DNA of 64,000 nucleotides from the NCBI GenBank assembly GCA_963978895.1, contig OZ022239.1:14425566-14489565 (forward strand). Direction: 5' to 3'. Of this stretch, positions 43,970 through 55,379 are shown in pieces; position 1 is the first letter of the stretch, and each line of letters opens with the position of its first letter. The stretch is from Erpobdella octoculata. Lineage: Eukaryota; Annelida; Clitellata; Hirudinida; Erpobdellidae. The translations under genes were made by a program, and so were the position numbers. The notes below the pieces were generated by a model, which was given only the letters and a program-made list of their open reading frames with translations, was not told where the DNA came from and did no database searches.

Positions 43970-46766
43970 GTGACCTCATTATTAGCTAAAAAAAAATTGC
44001 TTTTCTTTCTAAACTTCTAAATAAAGTAAAGAAAAGAATACTTGGCTTCTAAAGACAGAGGTAGAATTTAATTAATAATTTATTTATGCAGTTCCGAGCT
44101 TTGTAAATACAATCGTGAGTGTTATCTACTAGTTTCTGAAGTTCTGCTGGAAGAAAATGTCATCAAGGTTTTTATTATTTTATTGAAATGAATGGATTAA
44201 TTATCTGACTAACTGATGGATTGATAGATTGATAAAGCAACTAATTGATTAATTGACTATCTAGTTTATTAATTGTTTATTACTTGGTGTTGATGAGGTA
44301 TTATAAAGAAGTCTTTCAACCAACTTTATTTACTTTCTAAGAAAACAACAAACCGAAATATAAATAATATTAAAAGATTTGTATACTGTATTTTGTATTC
44401 TGTATTTTCTTTATTAGTATAATTTGGTTAACAAGCAGTTGATTTGCATATCAGCTGCAGGGAGCCCAACGCCTTTAAAAATCCTTTATAATTAAAAACA
44501 AAATTTATAGCGTGAATATCTCAAAATTAATTGTTGGTCTTAACTAGTCTATGGACCAAGTTTCGTATGTTGATTTAGCTTATTAACGTCAGCGAACAAC
44601 GCATAGATTTTTAGCAGAGCGTTCAAAATATTGTTTTTTTGTTTTGTTTTTTTTAGCGTGAATATCTCAAAATTAATTTTTGGTCCTTACTAGTCTATGG
44701 ACCAATTTTCAGATCGATTGGATGATGGGAAATGGGTTTGTGTTTAATCAATCAATCAGACAGAAAGGTGAAGTTAATAAAAAGGATTAAAAATACTAGA
44801 ATTTTCCTTGATATATCAAAAGTCTGATATATTGTAATGAGAAAAACCAGAATTTATCATGATATATCAAAAGTATGATATATTATAATGAAAGATACCA
44901 GCATTTTTTATGATATATACAAAGCTGATATATTTTAATGAAAGTTCCAGAATTTTCCACGATATATCTTAAGTCTGATATATTATGACTCTCTGATATA
45001 TTAAAGTATTTTGCTGGTCTCCTCAGTTTCTACATAGCCAAGCTGTATTATACTGTACTTATATTTGTAACAAAATTCTATCAGAGATAACTGAAATAAA
45101 CACTATTGGTAAAATTAATCTTTGATAATAATTACTTAAACATATGTATTTAAATTTATTTATAACTAGGCAAGTTTGAAAATGATTTGTTCAGACAATA
45201 GTCTAAGCAAATTATTTTTTTTTCAGCCAGGTGTCTTGTACAGCATTTTTTTAGAACTAGAGATGCCTGAGTCAGAAGTTAATAGAAATATAGGTGGGAA
45301 TATATGTTGATTATTTTTCCAGATTAAGATTTAATAATTTTTTGCAAGTACTTTGTATAGGTTAATTTATTTGTAGACTGATATATAAACTATTTTTAAT
45401 GTTATTGTTATGAAATTTCATTTTTTTAAGTTTGTTATTAAAATATATATATTTATGAAGCAATTGATTCACTAATTTGCTTAAAAATAAAGATGTTTTC
45501 ACTGCAAATCTATTTAGGAATGTTTACAGTAGATATGGATATTGCAACAAAAGACCTGAAAAGTCTCATGAAAACAAGACATTCAGTGAGCTTCCTTTGC
45601 TGTTCTCATTGGTTATCTGCATGACTATTTAATCTATATTATCAAGTAATTTAATTTATTGCATATTTGTTGCTGAATTCTTATGATGAAAAATTTATCT
45701 TGTTTATATTGTCTTTCTACTTGGTGTACATTATATAACTTTTGATCTATAGATTAATGTCCTACCATTATGCCACCAGTAAAATTATTCTTGGTAATAC
45801 TGTGTGTACTTGAGCTCAAAAGTGTTGCCCTTAAGTAAATATCTTTGTCTTTTACCTACTAAAATAATTGGAGTGATGTATACCAAAAGTTTTGTTAGGT
45901 TTGTATATTAAAGTAACATGACTTTGGCTTTTGTTAAACTAAACAAGGATATATGCAAATTTCTTTATATTATATGTCATACTCACACACACACACATTA
46001 GGGTGGTCATTAAATGATAAAAATTTTATTTTTTATAATCTTACCCTTTAAAGTTGTTACTTTTATGAAAAAAACTACATAAAGCTTGAATAGGAAATGT
46101 TAATATTTAGAGGTAGCTTAATCTCAAACTTTACACAACATTCCAACCTGGAAATCTGGCAAGTGTCCACTGCTCTTAGCAGCTGCTCTTGAAGGGTCTG
46201 CACTATAGAACATTTACTGTACAATAGACAAACCTATGTTTAGAGGCTCTTTTTCAATAATTAGATCCAATCATTAAAATTTATAGAAATTTACTAAAAT
46301 TTGGTTGTAGTTGTTGTTTGTGTTATAACTCTATTCTGACTTTCTGTATCAAGTTTTGAAAACTCCCGGTTTGCGTTTAAGTTTTTCAAAGCTCAGGATG
46401 AATTGAATTTAAATTTGTTTATTATCAGAACCAAAAATAAATAAAAAAACGTCTATAGAATCTAGCAATAAAAAATTAATAAGTCTGAAAGTTATATTTT
46501 TGATGAAGAGGAGCTACATCAGGCTCCTCTATACTGACAAATTCAAAGGATTCATGTTTTAATTTCTCAAAACACGGGTTCGGGTTTTTATTTTCGAAAG
46601 TTCGGGTTTCACATCTTCAAAAGTTTGGGTATCAAAAAAATGCCGGTAGTACCGAACTTTGGGTCAGGTACCCATGACATACCTAATCTTAATAAATATA
46701 AAAAGATGATTTTCTAAAATTTCGTGTGTTGCTTTTGTAGGAAACAATCAATTTAAATCAAAAATA

Positions 46767-46862
<96 letters not shown>

Positions 46863-49800
46863 TATATATATATATATAATTACCCTACTTCTTCACCTGT
46901 CCCATTCCGGCCCGACACTTCATGATTTTTGTCTTACTCGCATTCACTCTAAGGCCTTTTGCTTCCATGCCAATTTTCCAGATCCTTAACTTTTCCAGGA
47001 GAGAATCTTCTGTCTCAGCTAATAAAACAAGATCATCAGCATAGAGCAGTTCCATTGGCAAGCCTACCCTGAGCTCCCGTGATAAGGCCTCTTAAACAAT
47101 GATAAACAACAATGGGCTGAGAACTGAACCCTGATGCACTCCAACCTTAACGCTGAAAGCATCACTCTTCTTCCCATTCACTCTCACCACTGTCGCTGCA
47201 TCATCATACATAGTTCTTATCACGGAAACTAACCATTCATCCACACCTAGACATCTCAGAGTCCACCACACTATCTCATGAGGTACTCTATCAAATGCCT
47301 TTTCAAGATCAACAAAGGCCATCCACAGATCTTTGTTCTTGGAAAGATACTTTTCCTGCAGCTGACGAACTATGAAAATAGCATTGGTAGTACCTTTCCT
47401 CATCATGAAGCCAAAACTGCATACCATCAATTTTCACAATCTTCCTTACTCTTTTTTCAATCACCCTCTCTAAAACTTTCAATGCATGTTCTAATAGTTT
47501 AATGCCCCTGTATGAGCCACATGCTAATGCATCGGCTTTTCCCTTGTAAACATTCACCATCCAGCTCTTATTCCAGTCTACAGGGGTTTTAATATCTTTC
47601 AGAACTGCATTACACCCTTCAGTCATCCACACTATGCCAACAGCTCCAGCAGCTTTCAACATGTCTGCCACCACTCCTGAAGGTCCTGCTGCCTTGTTAC
47701 GTTTCATCTCATGGATTGCATTACTAACTTCCAGAGTAGTTAACTTTTCACTAGGTCCACAAACAGGACTTACATGAGTTAGACCATTTGTATCCCAAGT
47801 GAACTCCTCATTAGAAATTCTATCATAATGCACTCTCCATACCTCCAACAACCTACTATCCTCAGCCACAACCTTACCTTCATTGTCTTTCACGCTGTTG
47901 GCCCCCACTACATCCCGATTTTTACGCATTAGCTGCTTGGCTACCTTGAACACATTTTCTTTCCTGTCCTCCCTATCGAAATCTTGTCAAAAAGTCTTTC
48001 GGACAGCGTTCCTAGCATTAAAGATAGCTTTCTTAGCCATGTGTTTGGCCTGGTTGTAGCTCTCCTTGGTTGCTAGATTTTTCCCAGGTTGCTGGCACTT
48101 CAACAAGTTAAATAGCCGACATTTCTCTTTTACCAGGGCTGCTACCTCTTCATTCCACCACCATGTCTCCTTATGCCTACTAATACCTTTTGTAACCCCA
48201 CACACATGGCTACTGCTTCCTCAAGCAAACACTGCTTCAAATCATTCCAGACTTTCTCGACATCACCAAGACAATTCATCACCACAGCAGCTTTAGCTTG
48301 CACTCTTTCTTTGAAGATGCATTCCGTCTCTGTCTCTTTCAGCTTCCAAACCTTACATCTTTCTACAAATTTCACATTACATTTCTTCACTCTCTCATTC
48401 AGCTCCATAACACAAATAAGCAATTTGTGCTGTGGGATACATGCTTCACTTCAGATAATCTTAACGTCCCTAATAAATTTTCTCTCAGACTTTCTGACTA
48501 AAATGTAATCAACAACAGTCAGACACCCACCAGACTCATATGTTATCAACTTATTATCCTCCTTTTTAAACCAAGTGTTGGCGACAGCAAGGTTCAATGA
48601 ATCAGCAAATTCTAATATCATCTCACCTTCCAGATTTTGCTTACCAAACCCACAACCCCCATGAACGCCTTCAAATCCATCAATTCCAGTTCCCACATGT
48701 CCGTTAAAATCACCACAGATCAACAAATTCTCATCAACATTTATATCAGACACAACCTTAATCAACATAGCAAGAAATTCCTCTTTCTTCTCCATTGGCC
48801 GACCTACTTGTGGGGCATATATAGACAACAAGTTCAGCACCGACTTACCCACAATTACACGAAGCAATAGCAATCTCTCACTCACACGGTTGACCTCCAA
48901 CACTTTCTCAACCCATCTATCTGCTACCAGCATTCCCACATGATGGATTCCCTTCTCAGAACCCATCCAGAAAAACTTATACTCACCAAGTTTTCTGGCA
49001 CCTTCACCTTTCCAGCCAGTTTCCTGAAGACAACAAAAATCTAAACATCGTCTTGCTGCCATATCAGCAACCTCACCGTCTCTTCCCCTCATCGTTCCAA
49101 CATTCACAGAACCAATTCTCAAACAAAGACTTGAACCCTCTAAATTCTTCCTCAAGCTAATTTTTCACTTCCGTCTAGGCCCAGAAAAGGAAGCACGGAC
49201 CTTGTTTGGCCGAGCAACGTCCGAGCCGGCATGAAATTCTTTTTTTGGTAACCCATATGGAATTTGGAGCAAAGTTTTACCCGGATGCCCTTCCTGCGAA
49301 CCTCCCTTTAGTCGCCTTTTACGACACGCATAAGACGATACATGGTGGTTCTATTCTATCAGCCCGAGCTACAGAGCCAAGGATACACGGTGGTTCTATT
49401 CTATCGGCCCGAACCACAGAGCCAATATATATATAAAAATCTCGTGTCATAGTGTTTGACTTTAAACTCCTCCGAAACGGCTGAACCGATTTTTATTAAT
49501 TTTTAAATCTTTTATATTATTTTCGATTGTCTGTCTTCCAGTCACAAACTTTGAGTCTCAAAATTAACTCACTTCCCGTTATCCGATCGAGCTGAAATTT
49601 GGCACATCGACTTGGGCTGCGAGACAATTGAATCTATCAAAATTTCAGTCAAAACGGTCCCCGTCAAAACGGTCCCCGTCAAAACTGCCCCCGTCAAAAC
49701 TGCCCCCGTCAAAACGGTCCTCGTCAAAACGGTCCCGTCAAAACGGCCCCGTCAAAAGGGTCCATATTTTTGAATTTGAATTTAATTTTTGAATTTGGCT

Positions 49801-52800
49801 CTGGGCTTAAAAATAAAAATCTAGGATCGTATATAAAGGATTTATAATAAAAACTTTGTTTTTATGGGTTAGTTTTTTTGTGTACATTTGGTAGGTCTGA
49901 GGATAGGTTGTACGCTATTTAGAATATTTTTTTAAATTATTTTAAAAAGTTATAATGGAAAAACAAAGAGGAGCAATTATGTCCTTTTCATAGGAAAATG
50001 CAACATATAGAAATGCATATATATATAAATATATATATATATTATTTATTTTTTTATATATATTTATATATTTATTTATTTATTTTATTAAATTCTTGGC
50101 ACAGGCAATGAGCCCCTCGCCAGCAACTAAAAACCACAATTTCAAAATTAAATGAAAAATACGTATAGCAAAAAAAACAAATACAAAATACAAAATCCAC
50201 TAAAACGCATATTTCTTTTGATCGAAAAAATCAAATATAGAGAAAAAATAATTGAAATCCGTCACAAAATGAGCGGAGCGGATGAGCGAGCGGGAACTAT
50301 ATATATATATATAAATGAATGTTTGTATGCATGTCACAAAATGAGCGGAGCGGGTGAGTGAGCGGGAACTATATACATACATAAATTAACGGGAACGGGA
50401 AGCCAACTGAGAGCAAAAGATAGAGCGGGAAAGCGACCGAGAACGGGAAAGCAACCGGGAGCGGGAAAACGACCGAGAGCGGAAAAGGGGACGGGAAAGC
50501 GGAGAAGGAAACGGGAGCGAGAGAGACAAACATTAGAAAAACCTCTAAAAACTCCGGGCAACGCCGGGTGCCCCCTCTAGTATATATATATATATAAATA
50601 TATATATATATATCTGTTTCCTATAAAAGAGTATCTTGAACTGTCTGATTAATTTGATTTGATTAATTTTAATTGATTTAAGGCCTAATTCATGTCGGAA
50701 ACATTAAATTCATGTATTGTCATCCAGAATAAAGCTTTCCTGAAAGTTTTAGAGCTCTAGGTGGTCGAAAAGTGGGAAGGCGACCAGGAGCGTGAGAGCA
50801 AGCGGGAGAGGAAACGGGAGCGTGAGAGCAAACGGGAGCGTGAGAGAAAAACGATAGAAAAACCTTTAAAAATGCCCGGGCGACGCCGGGCACACCGCTA
50901 GTATATACATAATTTCTGATGTATATATTTCAGGCTTTATTGGAGTATAAGTCAGCACTGCACAAGAGCTTAGAAACAATCATATTTCTTCCTCTTTACA
51001 TAATCACAAGCAGGAAAGAGTCTCAACTTCTCAAAATCCAGTTAGCTGAGGGATTCCAAGAAGACACTGTTAGTTTTACCATTTGTTGATTTTGGTTTAT
51101 TTTTTGATACAATTAACATGTAACCTGAACCACTATAGAAATTAGAACCAACTCTAGTAAAGTTAGATTTTCATTAAATCTGGAACGAACAAATATGTTT
51201 ATAAATGCTAATATAATAATAGATCTATTTAATGTGGATATGTGATGTCATATGCATGCATGAGCTGTCCTTGGTACCACTGTGTGACCTAATGACCTGA
51301 TGTACTAATCCTTATCTTTGCAATCGTCTTTGTCAGTTGTTCCTTACATGATCAGACATAAAGTTTGGTTTGATAGGTAAACTCCACCTTATGTAACATA
51401 TGGTAAATGTTTTCACATTTTTATGTCATGAGAAAACTTCTCTACTCCAGTTGTCATGCTATGTCGAGTAAATAAGTGCTTATCTGACATTTGGTTAATA
51501 TTCTACAATAGGCTATCCATTTTAATTGAATGTTTGTGCTGTAATAGACTAAAACATAGGGTAGTGCTTCTGCATCACTCCCTTATAGCTAGAGCTATTT
51601 TATAGTACAACTATCACGAAAAGTTATATTAAGTTCTCTCATTTGTTTTTTCAAGTACTGACATTATTTTTGAAAACCTGTTTTAGTGATGCTGGTGATT
51701 ATTTGGCAGATTTTTTAATGAATTATAATAATAATTAATAATTAATTGATTGTGTAAAATGCCGTCATTTTTTTTAGTTAACTTAAAGTTTGAATGTGTT
51801 TAAAGTTACAGTTTAATAATTTTTATTGTTTTGAAAACTTGGTAAAAATTATTACTTAACTTTTTAATTATATTAATTTTTGAAAATTTGTCTGTCTTCC
51901 ATAACTCTTTCAGTATCGGAGGTCTCACAAAATAGTATTGCATATTCTTGATGAAAAAGTTCAAATATATTCCGGCAGCATCAAAATTTACGCCATATTC
52001 ACAGGAATAAGGCTGGTATCATTTATCTTGATTGATTCTAGCATATTTTATGAAATTGAATAAAAAAACTGGTACTTTGTTCACAATTTGTTTAGTTTTA
52101 TTTTTATCTCTTCAGGTATGTAATGTATTTTTGGCCCTTGACGACGGCCTTGTTCGGGGTCTTGACCTCATTTCTCTTCCTCCTGCTTGTCATTCTGATA
52201 TCCTGGTTGACATATTTACAATATTTGAAACAAACTCTCGCAGTTCCCAACACAATACCTACCTTCGGATTGGTTGGAACACAACCTCCTGGTTCAGGAT
52301 TGGTTGGAAAACAACCTCCTGGTTCAGGATTGGTTGGAACACAACCTCCTGGTTCAGGATTGGTTGGAACTCAACCTCCTGGTTCAGGATTGGTTGGAAC
52401 ACAACCTCCTGGTTCAGGATTGGTTGGAACACAACCTCCAGGTCCTGTATTTGTTGGAACACAAGTTGCTTCTTCCGGATTGAGTGGAACAGATGATGGT
52501 AGGTGATGTTCTTGTCACATGAATGTTTGTTTTTACAAAACTGCATGTGTTGATACAAATTTATTACATTTTTTAACTTTGTTATTTAGTGCCTCTTCTA
52601 ATCTGTGCTACTTAATCTTGAAGAGGTCATAATTGCTGTGAATCTGATTACAGCCTGAGTTAATTTTTAGGTGGGAGGTTTCAGTAGTAACTGAGGGTCC
52701 AGTTTTAATAATTAATTAGAAATTATTTTTCTATCCCTTGATGAAATGGTTAATAATTTGTCAGCTTTTTTGCTGGTATTTCTAAGCAAGCACTACATAA

Positions 52801-54167
52801 CTGGATGTTTACTTTTAGCATGATCATCGTAACTGTCTGACTTTGAGATGTTTTATATTAGCTTTCTTTGTCTGATGATAATTTGTATATATGCAATTAT
52901 GCATTTATATATACTTACAATAAAGAAAAACAAATTTAATTAATTTGTTTCATTGATAATTTTATTGGAAAAATTATTATAATTTAGTTGGTAGGTTTAA
53001 TATAAAAAAAAAATTTTTTAAATGACCACTTATTTTTTCAAATTTGGAATTGAATTTTAATTTTCTAAAAACTTTTAAGATTGCATAAAAAGGTTTCTAT
53101 ATAAAAATTAAATTAAAAAAATTCACAATAATAATATAAATCCAAATGAAAAAATTGGTCCCAATTTTTTGGAAGTTTATCTAGGGAGAAGTGATGATTT
53201 GCATCTAGTGAATGGTGAAACATGAAAAACATTATAATCTTGGAAACGAAAAAACTATATAATCAGAAATAAATTAGCATAAAACAAATGTTATTATTGT
53301 TTATTTCTGCTTTAGTTTTTGTTAAAAAACTGTCTTACTTACATAACAAGTGAACCATAAAAAACTTCGTTTTTTAATGTCTATGTACCAAGTTTAGATC
53401 GATTGGATGACGGGAAATGGGTTTGTGTTTAATCAGTTCGACAGTCAGACAGAGGATATGTGTTAATATAAAATAAAGGATTTAAAAAAACACATAATTC
53501 AACATCTATTGTTATGGGTCACCGGTAACCCATAACAATAGATGTTGAATTATGTGTTCTTTTTATTTAAATAAAAGAGTTTTTTTTATAAAAAATAAAG
53601 TAGAAATAAACAATAATAACATTTGTTTTATGTTAATCTATCACTGGTTATGAAGTTGTTTTTTGTTTTCAAAATCTATATAAATAAAAATAAGTTGCTA
53701 AAAGTGTTGCTAAGTGCTAAACTCGAGAACGGCTGGACCAAATGCTACAAAATTTTGACACAACATTAAGAAGAAGGTTTTCATCTATTTTTTTTAAATC
53801 GGATCATTATTTCATTTTTTATCACCATAGAACTATCGGTCTTAAGGGTTAATTAGATTAACTTAACCATAATCAAACATTTGAGAAATATTTAAAAATA
53901 TTCAAGAATTATATATGCATATACATATATAATTTTTCATATTTTGAGATATGTTTTTAAATCTTAACAGAGGTTAATTTTTATCAAACTAATTCGTATT
54001 TCAGAAAATTATTAACCTCTTTATATTATAAACATTTTAAATGAAAAGTTTTGATATATTTTTCAGATGATATCTCCATAAAAGACGACGGGGATGATGA
54101 TGATTATCTGCTGGCAGATACAGGTGAAACAGGAAGAGGAGATCAGATTAAGAAAAAATTAAATTAA
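43815..54167 (+). CDS. BSCL2: Seipin, ER lipid-droplet assembly protein
   Basis: Seipin forms an ER ring complex that controls lipid droplet budding. Eight coding exons join to 1083 nt, 360 residues (human isoforms are 398 and 462). TM1 (about 9-45, LLWLAVFFYISFYYLYIPV) matches the human [20 protein letters not shown]. The lumenal domain keeps two Cys (CKYNREC), FLELEMPESEVNRNIGMF (human LELELPESPVNQDLGMF), ALLEYKSALHKSLETIIFLP, QLLKIQLAEGF and IKIYAIFTGIRY (human LRIHAHFTGLRY). TM2 is about 206-230 (WPLTTALFGVLTSFLFLL). The cytoplasmic tail has decapeptide repeats (251 to about 320) and an acidic end. Exon 2 is the least conserved. Introns 4 and 5 carry the mobile-element load. Confidence 0.92.
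44092..44167 (+). CDS. BSCL2: Seipin exon 2 (start of lumenal domain)
   Basis: Codes SELCKYNRECYLLVSEVLL, with cysteine spacing like the C...C of the lumenal domain start. Splice sites and frame fit. Phase 2 in, 0 out. Confidence 0.7.
44480..44790. repeat. Duplicated dispersed-repeat fragment
   Basis: Two direct copies of GTGAATATCTCAAAATTAAT plus CTAGTCTATGGACCAA, about 145 bp apart, followed by GGGAAATGGGTTTGTG. Related to fragments near 53385-53450. In seipin intron 2. Confidence 0.65.
44800..44997. repeat. About 60-bp tandem repeat with TGATATATCA palindromes
   Basis: About 3.5 degenerate copies of a unit containing CCAGAATTT, TGATATATCAAAAG and TCTGATATAT; each copy can fold on itself. 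In seipin intron 2. Confidence 0.85.
45227..45293 (+). CDS. BSCL2: Seipin exon 3
   Basis: Codes PGVLYSIFLELEMPESEVNR, the best conserved lumenal motif. Phase 0 in, 1 out. Confidence 0.93.
45518..45585 (+). CDS. BSCL2: Seipin exon 4
   Basis: Completes NIGMF and codes TVDMDIATKDLKSLMKTRHS. Phase 1 in, 0 out. Confidence 0.9.
46770..46880. repeat. (AT)n tract at the LINE 3' end
   Basis: AT dinucleotides interrupted by three AATTAT units; abuts the LINE stop codon. Confidence 0.95.
46885..48423 (-). pseudogene. LINE connector and reverse transcriptase
   Basis: Contains AGPSGVVADMLKAAG, YRGIKLLEHALKVLER, FVDLEKAFDRVPH, HQGSVLSPLLF and YADD (47032-47043). Frame changes occur near 48200 and 47420, a stop near 47990 and a stop at 47092 just after LLFIIV. 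The ORF's natural end is TAG at 46885-46887, right before the TA-rich tail. Not functional. Confidence 0.88.
48451..49155 (-). pseudogene. LINE endonuclease domain
   Basis: Exonuclease-endonuclease-phosphatase fold motifs in order: IGSVNVGTMRGR, CLQETGWKGEGARK, LLSIYAPQVGRP, ICGDFNGHVG and VVDYILVRKSERKF, the set found in CFDP2/RTE-type LINEs. It ends in a stop at 48451; the same frame reopens downstream to about 48140. Confidence 0.85.
49440..50580 (+). mobile_element. Helitron-like element
   Basis: Left end resembles a Helitron 5' region (AAATCTCGTGTCATAG and CGAAACGGCTGAACCGATTT). The right end CTCCGGGCAACGCCGGGTG forms a short GC hairpin and is followed by CTCTAG then T, the CTRR|T signature. 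The interior contains a dispersed repeat with a minisatellite and GGGAAAGCGACCGA-type repeats (about 50385-50530). No Rep/helicase. The 5' border is approximate. Confidence 0.7.
49500..49878 (-). repeat. Dispersed repeat, copy B, with minisatellite
   Basis: Inverted copy of 38672-38990, expanded by an insert at 49650-49757 of about seven copies of a 15-17-bp unit (GTCAAAACGGTCCCC). Confidence 0.8.
50745..50901 (+). mobile_element. Second Helitron 3' end
   Basis: GGGAGCGTGAGAGCAAACGG-type sequence, then TGCCCGGGCGACGCCGGGCA (7-bp perfect stem), then CACCGCTAG followed by T. The 5' limit is uncertain. It ends 32 bp before seipin exon 5. Confidence 0.65.
50934..51068 (+). CDS. BSCL2: Seipin exon 5
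   Basis: Codes ALLEYKSALHKSLETIIFLP and ESQLLKIQLAEGFQEDT, aligned with human MLHYRSDLLQMLDTLVF and KQLLEVELYADY. The acceptor is only about 30 bp past a Helitron 3' end. Phase 0 both sides. Confidence 0.93.
51914..52011 (+). CDS. BSCL2: Seipin exon 6, apparent GC donor
   Basis: Codes the last lumenal strands (DEKVQIYSGSIKIYAIFTGI). Ending at AAG before GCTGGT gives the conserved GIRY junction with exon 7; the nearest GT donor would put exon 7 out of the conserved frame. Phase 0 in, 2 out. Confidence 0.85.
52116..52498 (+). CDS. BSCL2: Seipin exon 7 (TM2 and repeat tail)
   Basis: Codes RYVMYFWPLTTALFGV, the second membrane helix and the LVGTQPPGSG repeats. Phase 2 in, 1 out. Confidence 0.92.
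52250..52480 (+). repeat. 30-bp coding minisatellite in seipin
   Basis: Six good copies and one or two decayed copies of GATTGGTTGGAACACAACC-type 30-bp units, each coding GLVGTQPPGS. Exact multiples of three keep the frame. Confidence 0.96.
52500..54066. other. Seipin intron 7
   Basis: AT-rich intron with the nested inverted repeats at 53272-53640 and a Helitron-like 5' fragment near 53677-53770 (TCTATATAAATAAAAATAAG and GAACGGCTGGACCAAAT). No exon seen. Confidence 0.6.
53272..53640. repeat. Nested inverted repeats (foldback)
   Basis: Outer arms 53272-53311 and 53598-53638 are reverse complements (AAAACAAATGTTATTATTG). Inside lies a perfect 31-bp hairpin (arms 53489-53519 and 53528-53558; ATTCAACATCTATTGTTATG) around an 8-bp loop. 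Confidence 0.92.
54067..54167 (+). CDS. BSCL2: Seipin last exon (acidic C terminus)
   Basis: Codes DDGDDDDYLLADTG and ends QIKKKLN, stop TAA 54165-54167. Phase 1 in. Confidence 0.8.
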
Positions 54168-54298
54168 AAATTTTAAACATGTTTTATCTAACTTTTTTGT
54201 ATTTTTTGTCTTGTAAAATCTTTCATCAAATTTGTTTCAACTTTCTGAAACTGCCTGCTGTAATCAACCTAATAGATCAGTAGAAAGAAAATGCAGAA

Positions 54299-54304
54299 AA
54301 TAAA
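54299..54304 (+). terminator. Candidate seipin polyadenylation signal
   Basis: AATAAA 132 nt after the stop codon, followed by T- and TG-containing sequence. The first canonical signal downstream. Confidence 0.5.
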
Positions 54305-54356
54305 GTTTTGGATCAATATGTTTAATGACAGGCTTTGATATGGCGATGTTTAAAAG

Positions 54357-54642
54357 CAGGGGCGTGTCATTTGAGCGGGAAAGGGGGAGATTGCCTTCTC
54401 CAAGGATTTTCTGGAAAAACCTTTTTTGGAAAAAAATAGTCGACTTCTTCCCAGTCATGAGCTAATTTGGGAAGAAAAGGTGAAGAAGTTTTTGGAAAAT
54501 ATATTGGAAAAGTACCTACGACTACCACCTCCAGGTAATCATCTATTTTGGGGGAAAAGCAGTAGGAGGATAAAATTTAGAAATGGATGGTCCTTTTCAA
54601 CATTTATATGCTTGTCATGGTTTCGCAGAAATGACGCCCCTG
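54357..54642. mobile_element. Short hAT-type MITE
   Basis: Ends CAGGGGCGTGTCATTT and, reverse-complemented, CAGGGGCGTCATTTCTGCG; 286 bp; related to the CAGGGACGTCATTTCAGC family. No clean 8-bp duplication. Confidence 0.65.
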
Positions 54643-54710
54643 ATTTAATTGTAAATAAATCTTTTGAAAGCATGTCTTCAATTAAAGGAGATTTGGCACA
54701 GTGGTAACAG

Positions 54711-55250
54711 CTAGGGATGCGCCGGATAGTTTGATATCCGGTAAAATATAAAGAAAACCTAATTTTAATATATGTGTACGTAGAAGGTAGATCTTTTAGT
54801 ATAGGATTTTAATTACGGCTCATCGACCTCAGCTCAACCACCACAATCTGTTAGTTAGAGGTGATGCCACTGATGCGTCTCCCATTCAGAAGCTTTCATC
54901 GGCAGAGCGTGATATAGAAGTTTACTTTTCTGAGCCATTTATTGCCAGTTCATCAACCTCAGGAATTACTTCTACTGATGATCCGTTGATATGGTGGAAA
55001 GTCAATCGCGATCGCTTCCCATTCTTGTCTATGATGGCTAAAATGTTTTTGGCGCCGCCACCAGCAAGTGTTGACAGTGAACGCCTTTTTAGCTGTGCAG
55101 GAAAAGTGTTGAGTGTTGAGTGACACGTGTACTCGTTACCGTCTCTTGCCAGAAAAAGCTGAGCAACTAATGATGTTAAAAATAAATTTGTCGCTCTTGA
55201 AATACCAATATTAACAAATAAAAACACATTAACAATTAATCAGCTAGGCT
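54711..55250 (+). pseudogene. hAT transposase relic (dimerisation domain)
   Basis: A hAT-like terminus TAGGGATGCGCCGGATAG near 54713 is followed by a 3' transposase fragment coding DPLIWWKVNRDRFPFLSMMA and PPPASVDSERLFSCAGKV, the hAT C-terminal dimerisation signature. A frameshift follows within the next 15 codons, then the remnant LLPEKAEQLMMLK. The catalytic core is deleted. Confidence 0.88.
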
Positions 55251-55379
55251 AGTTAGCAAATAATTTAAATGATACTTTGTATTTGTTCTTTTTGTAGAAT
55301 TAGTTGCAACTTGATTAAATCTTTTCATATGATTTGTTATTACTCATTAATTTTAAAGTTAAAACTTTTGAAGTTTTCT

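Larger units (their letters stand above)
46770..49430 (-). mobile_element. RTE-like LINE, broken copy
   Basis: Minus-strand element with an endonuclease domain, a reverse transcriptase domain and a (TA)n-rich stretch at the 3' end (46770-46880), as in RTE-type LINEs whose tails are simple repeats. The 5' end (about 49320-49430) has two copies of a roughly 47-bp unit containing GGTGGTTCTATTCTATC. It lies antisense in seipin intron 4. Confidence 0.85.

Noticed and set aside
52032..52558. Alternative frames across the seipin minisatellite
   Set aside because: Only the GLVGTQPPGS frame continues from TM2 and splices into the acidic last exon.
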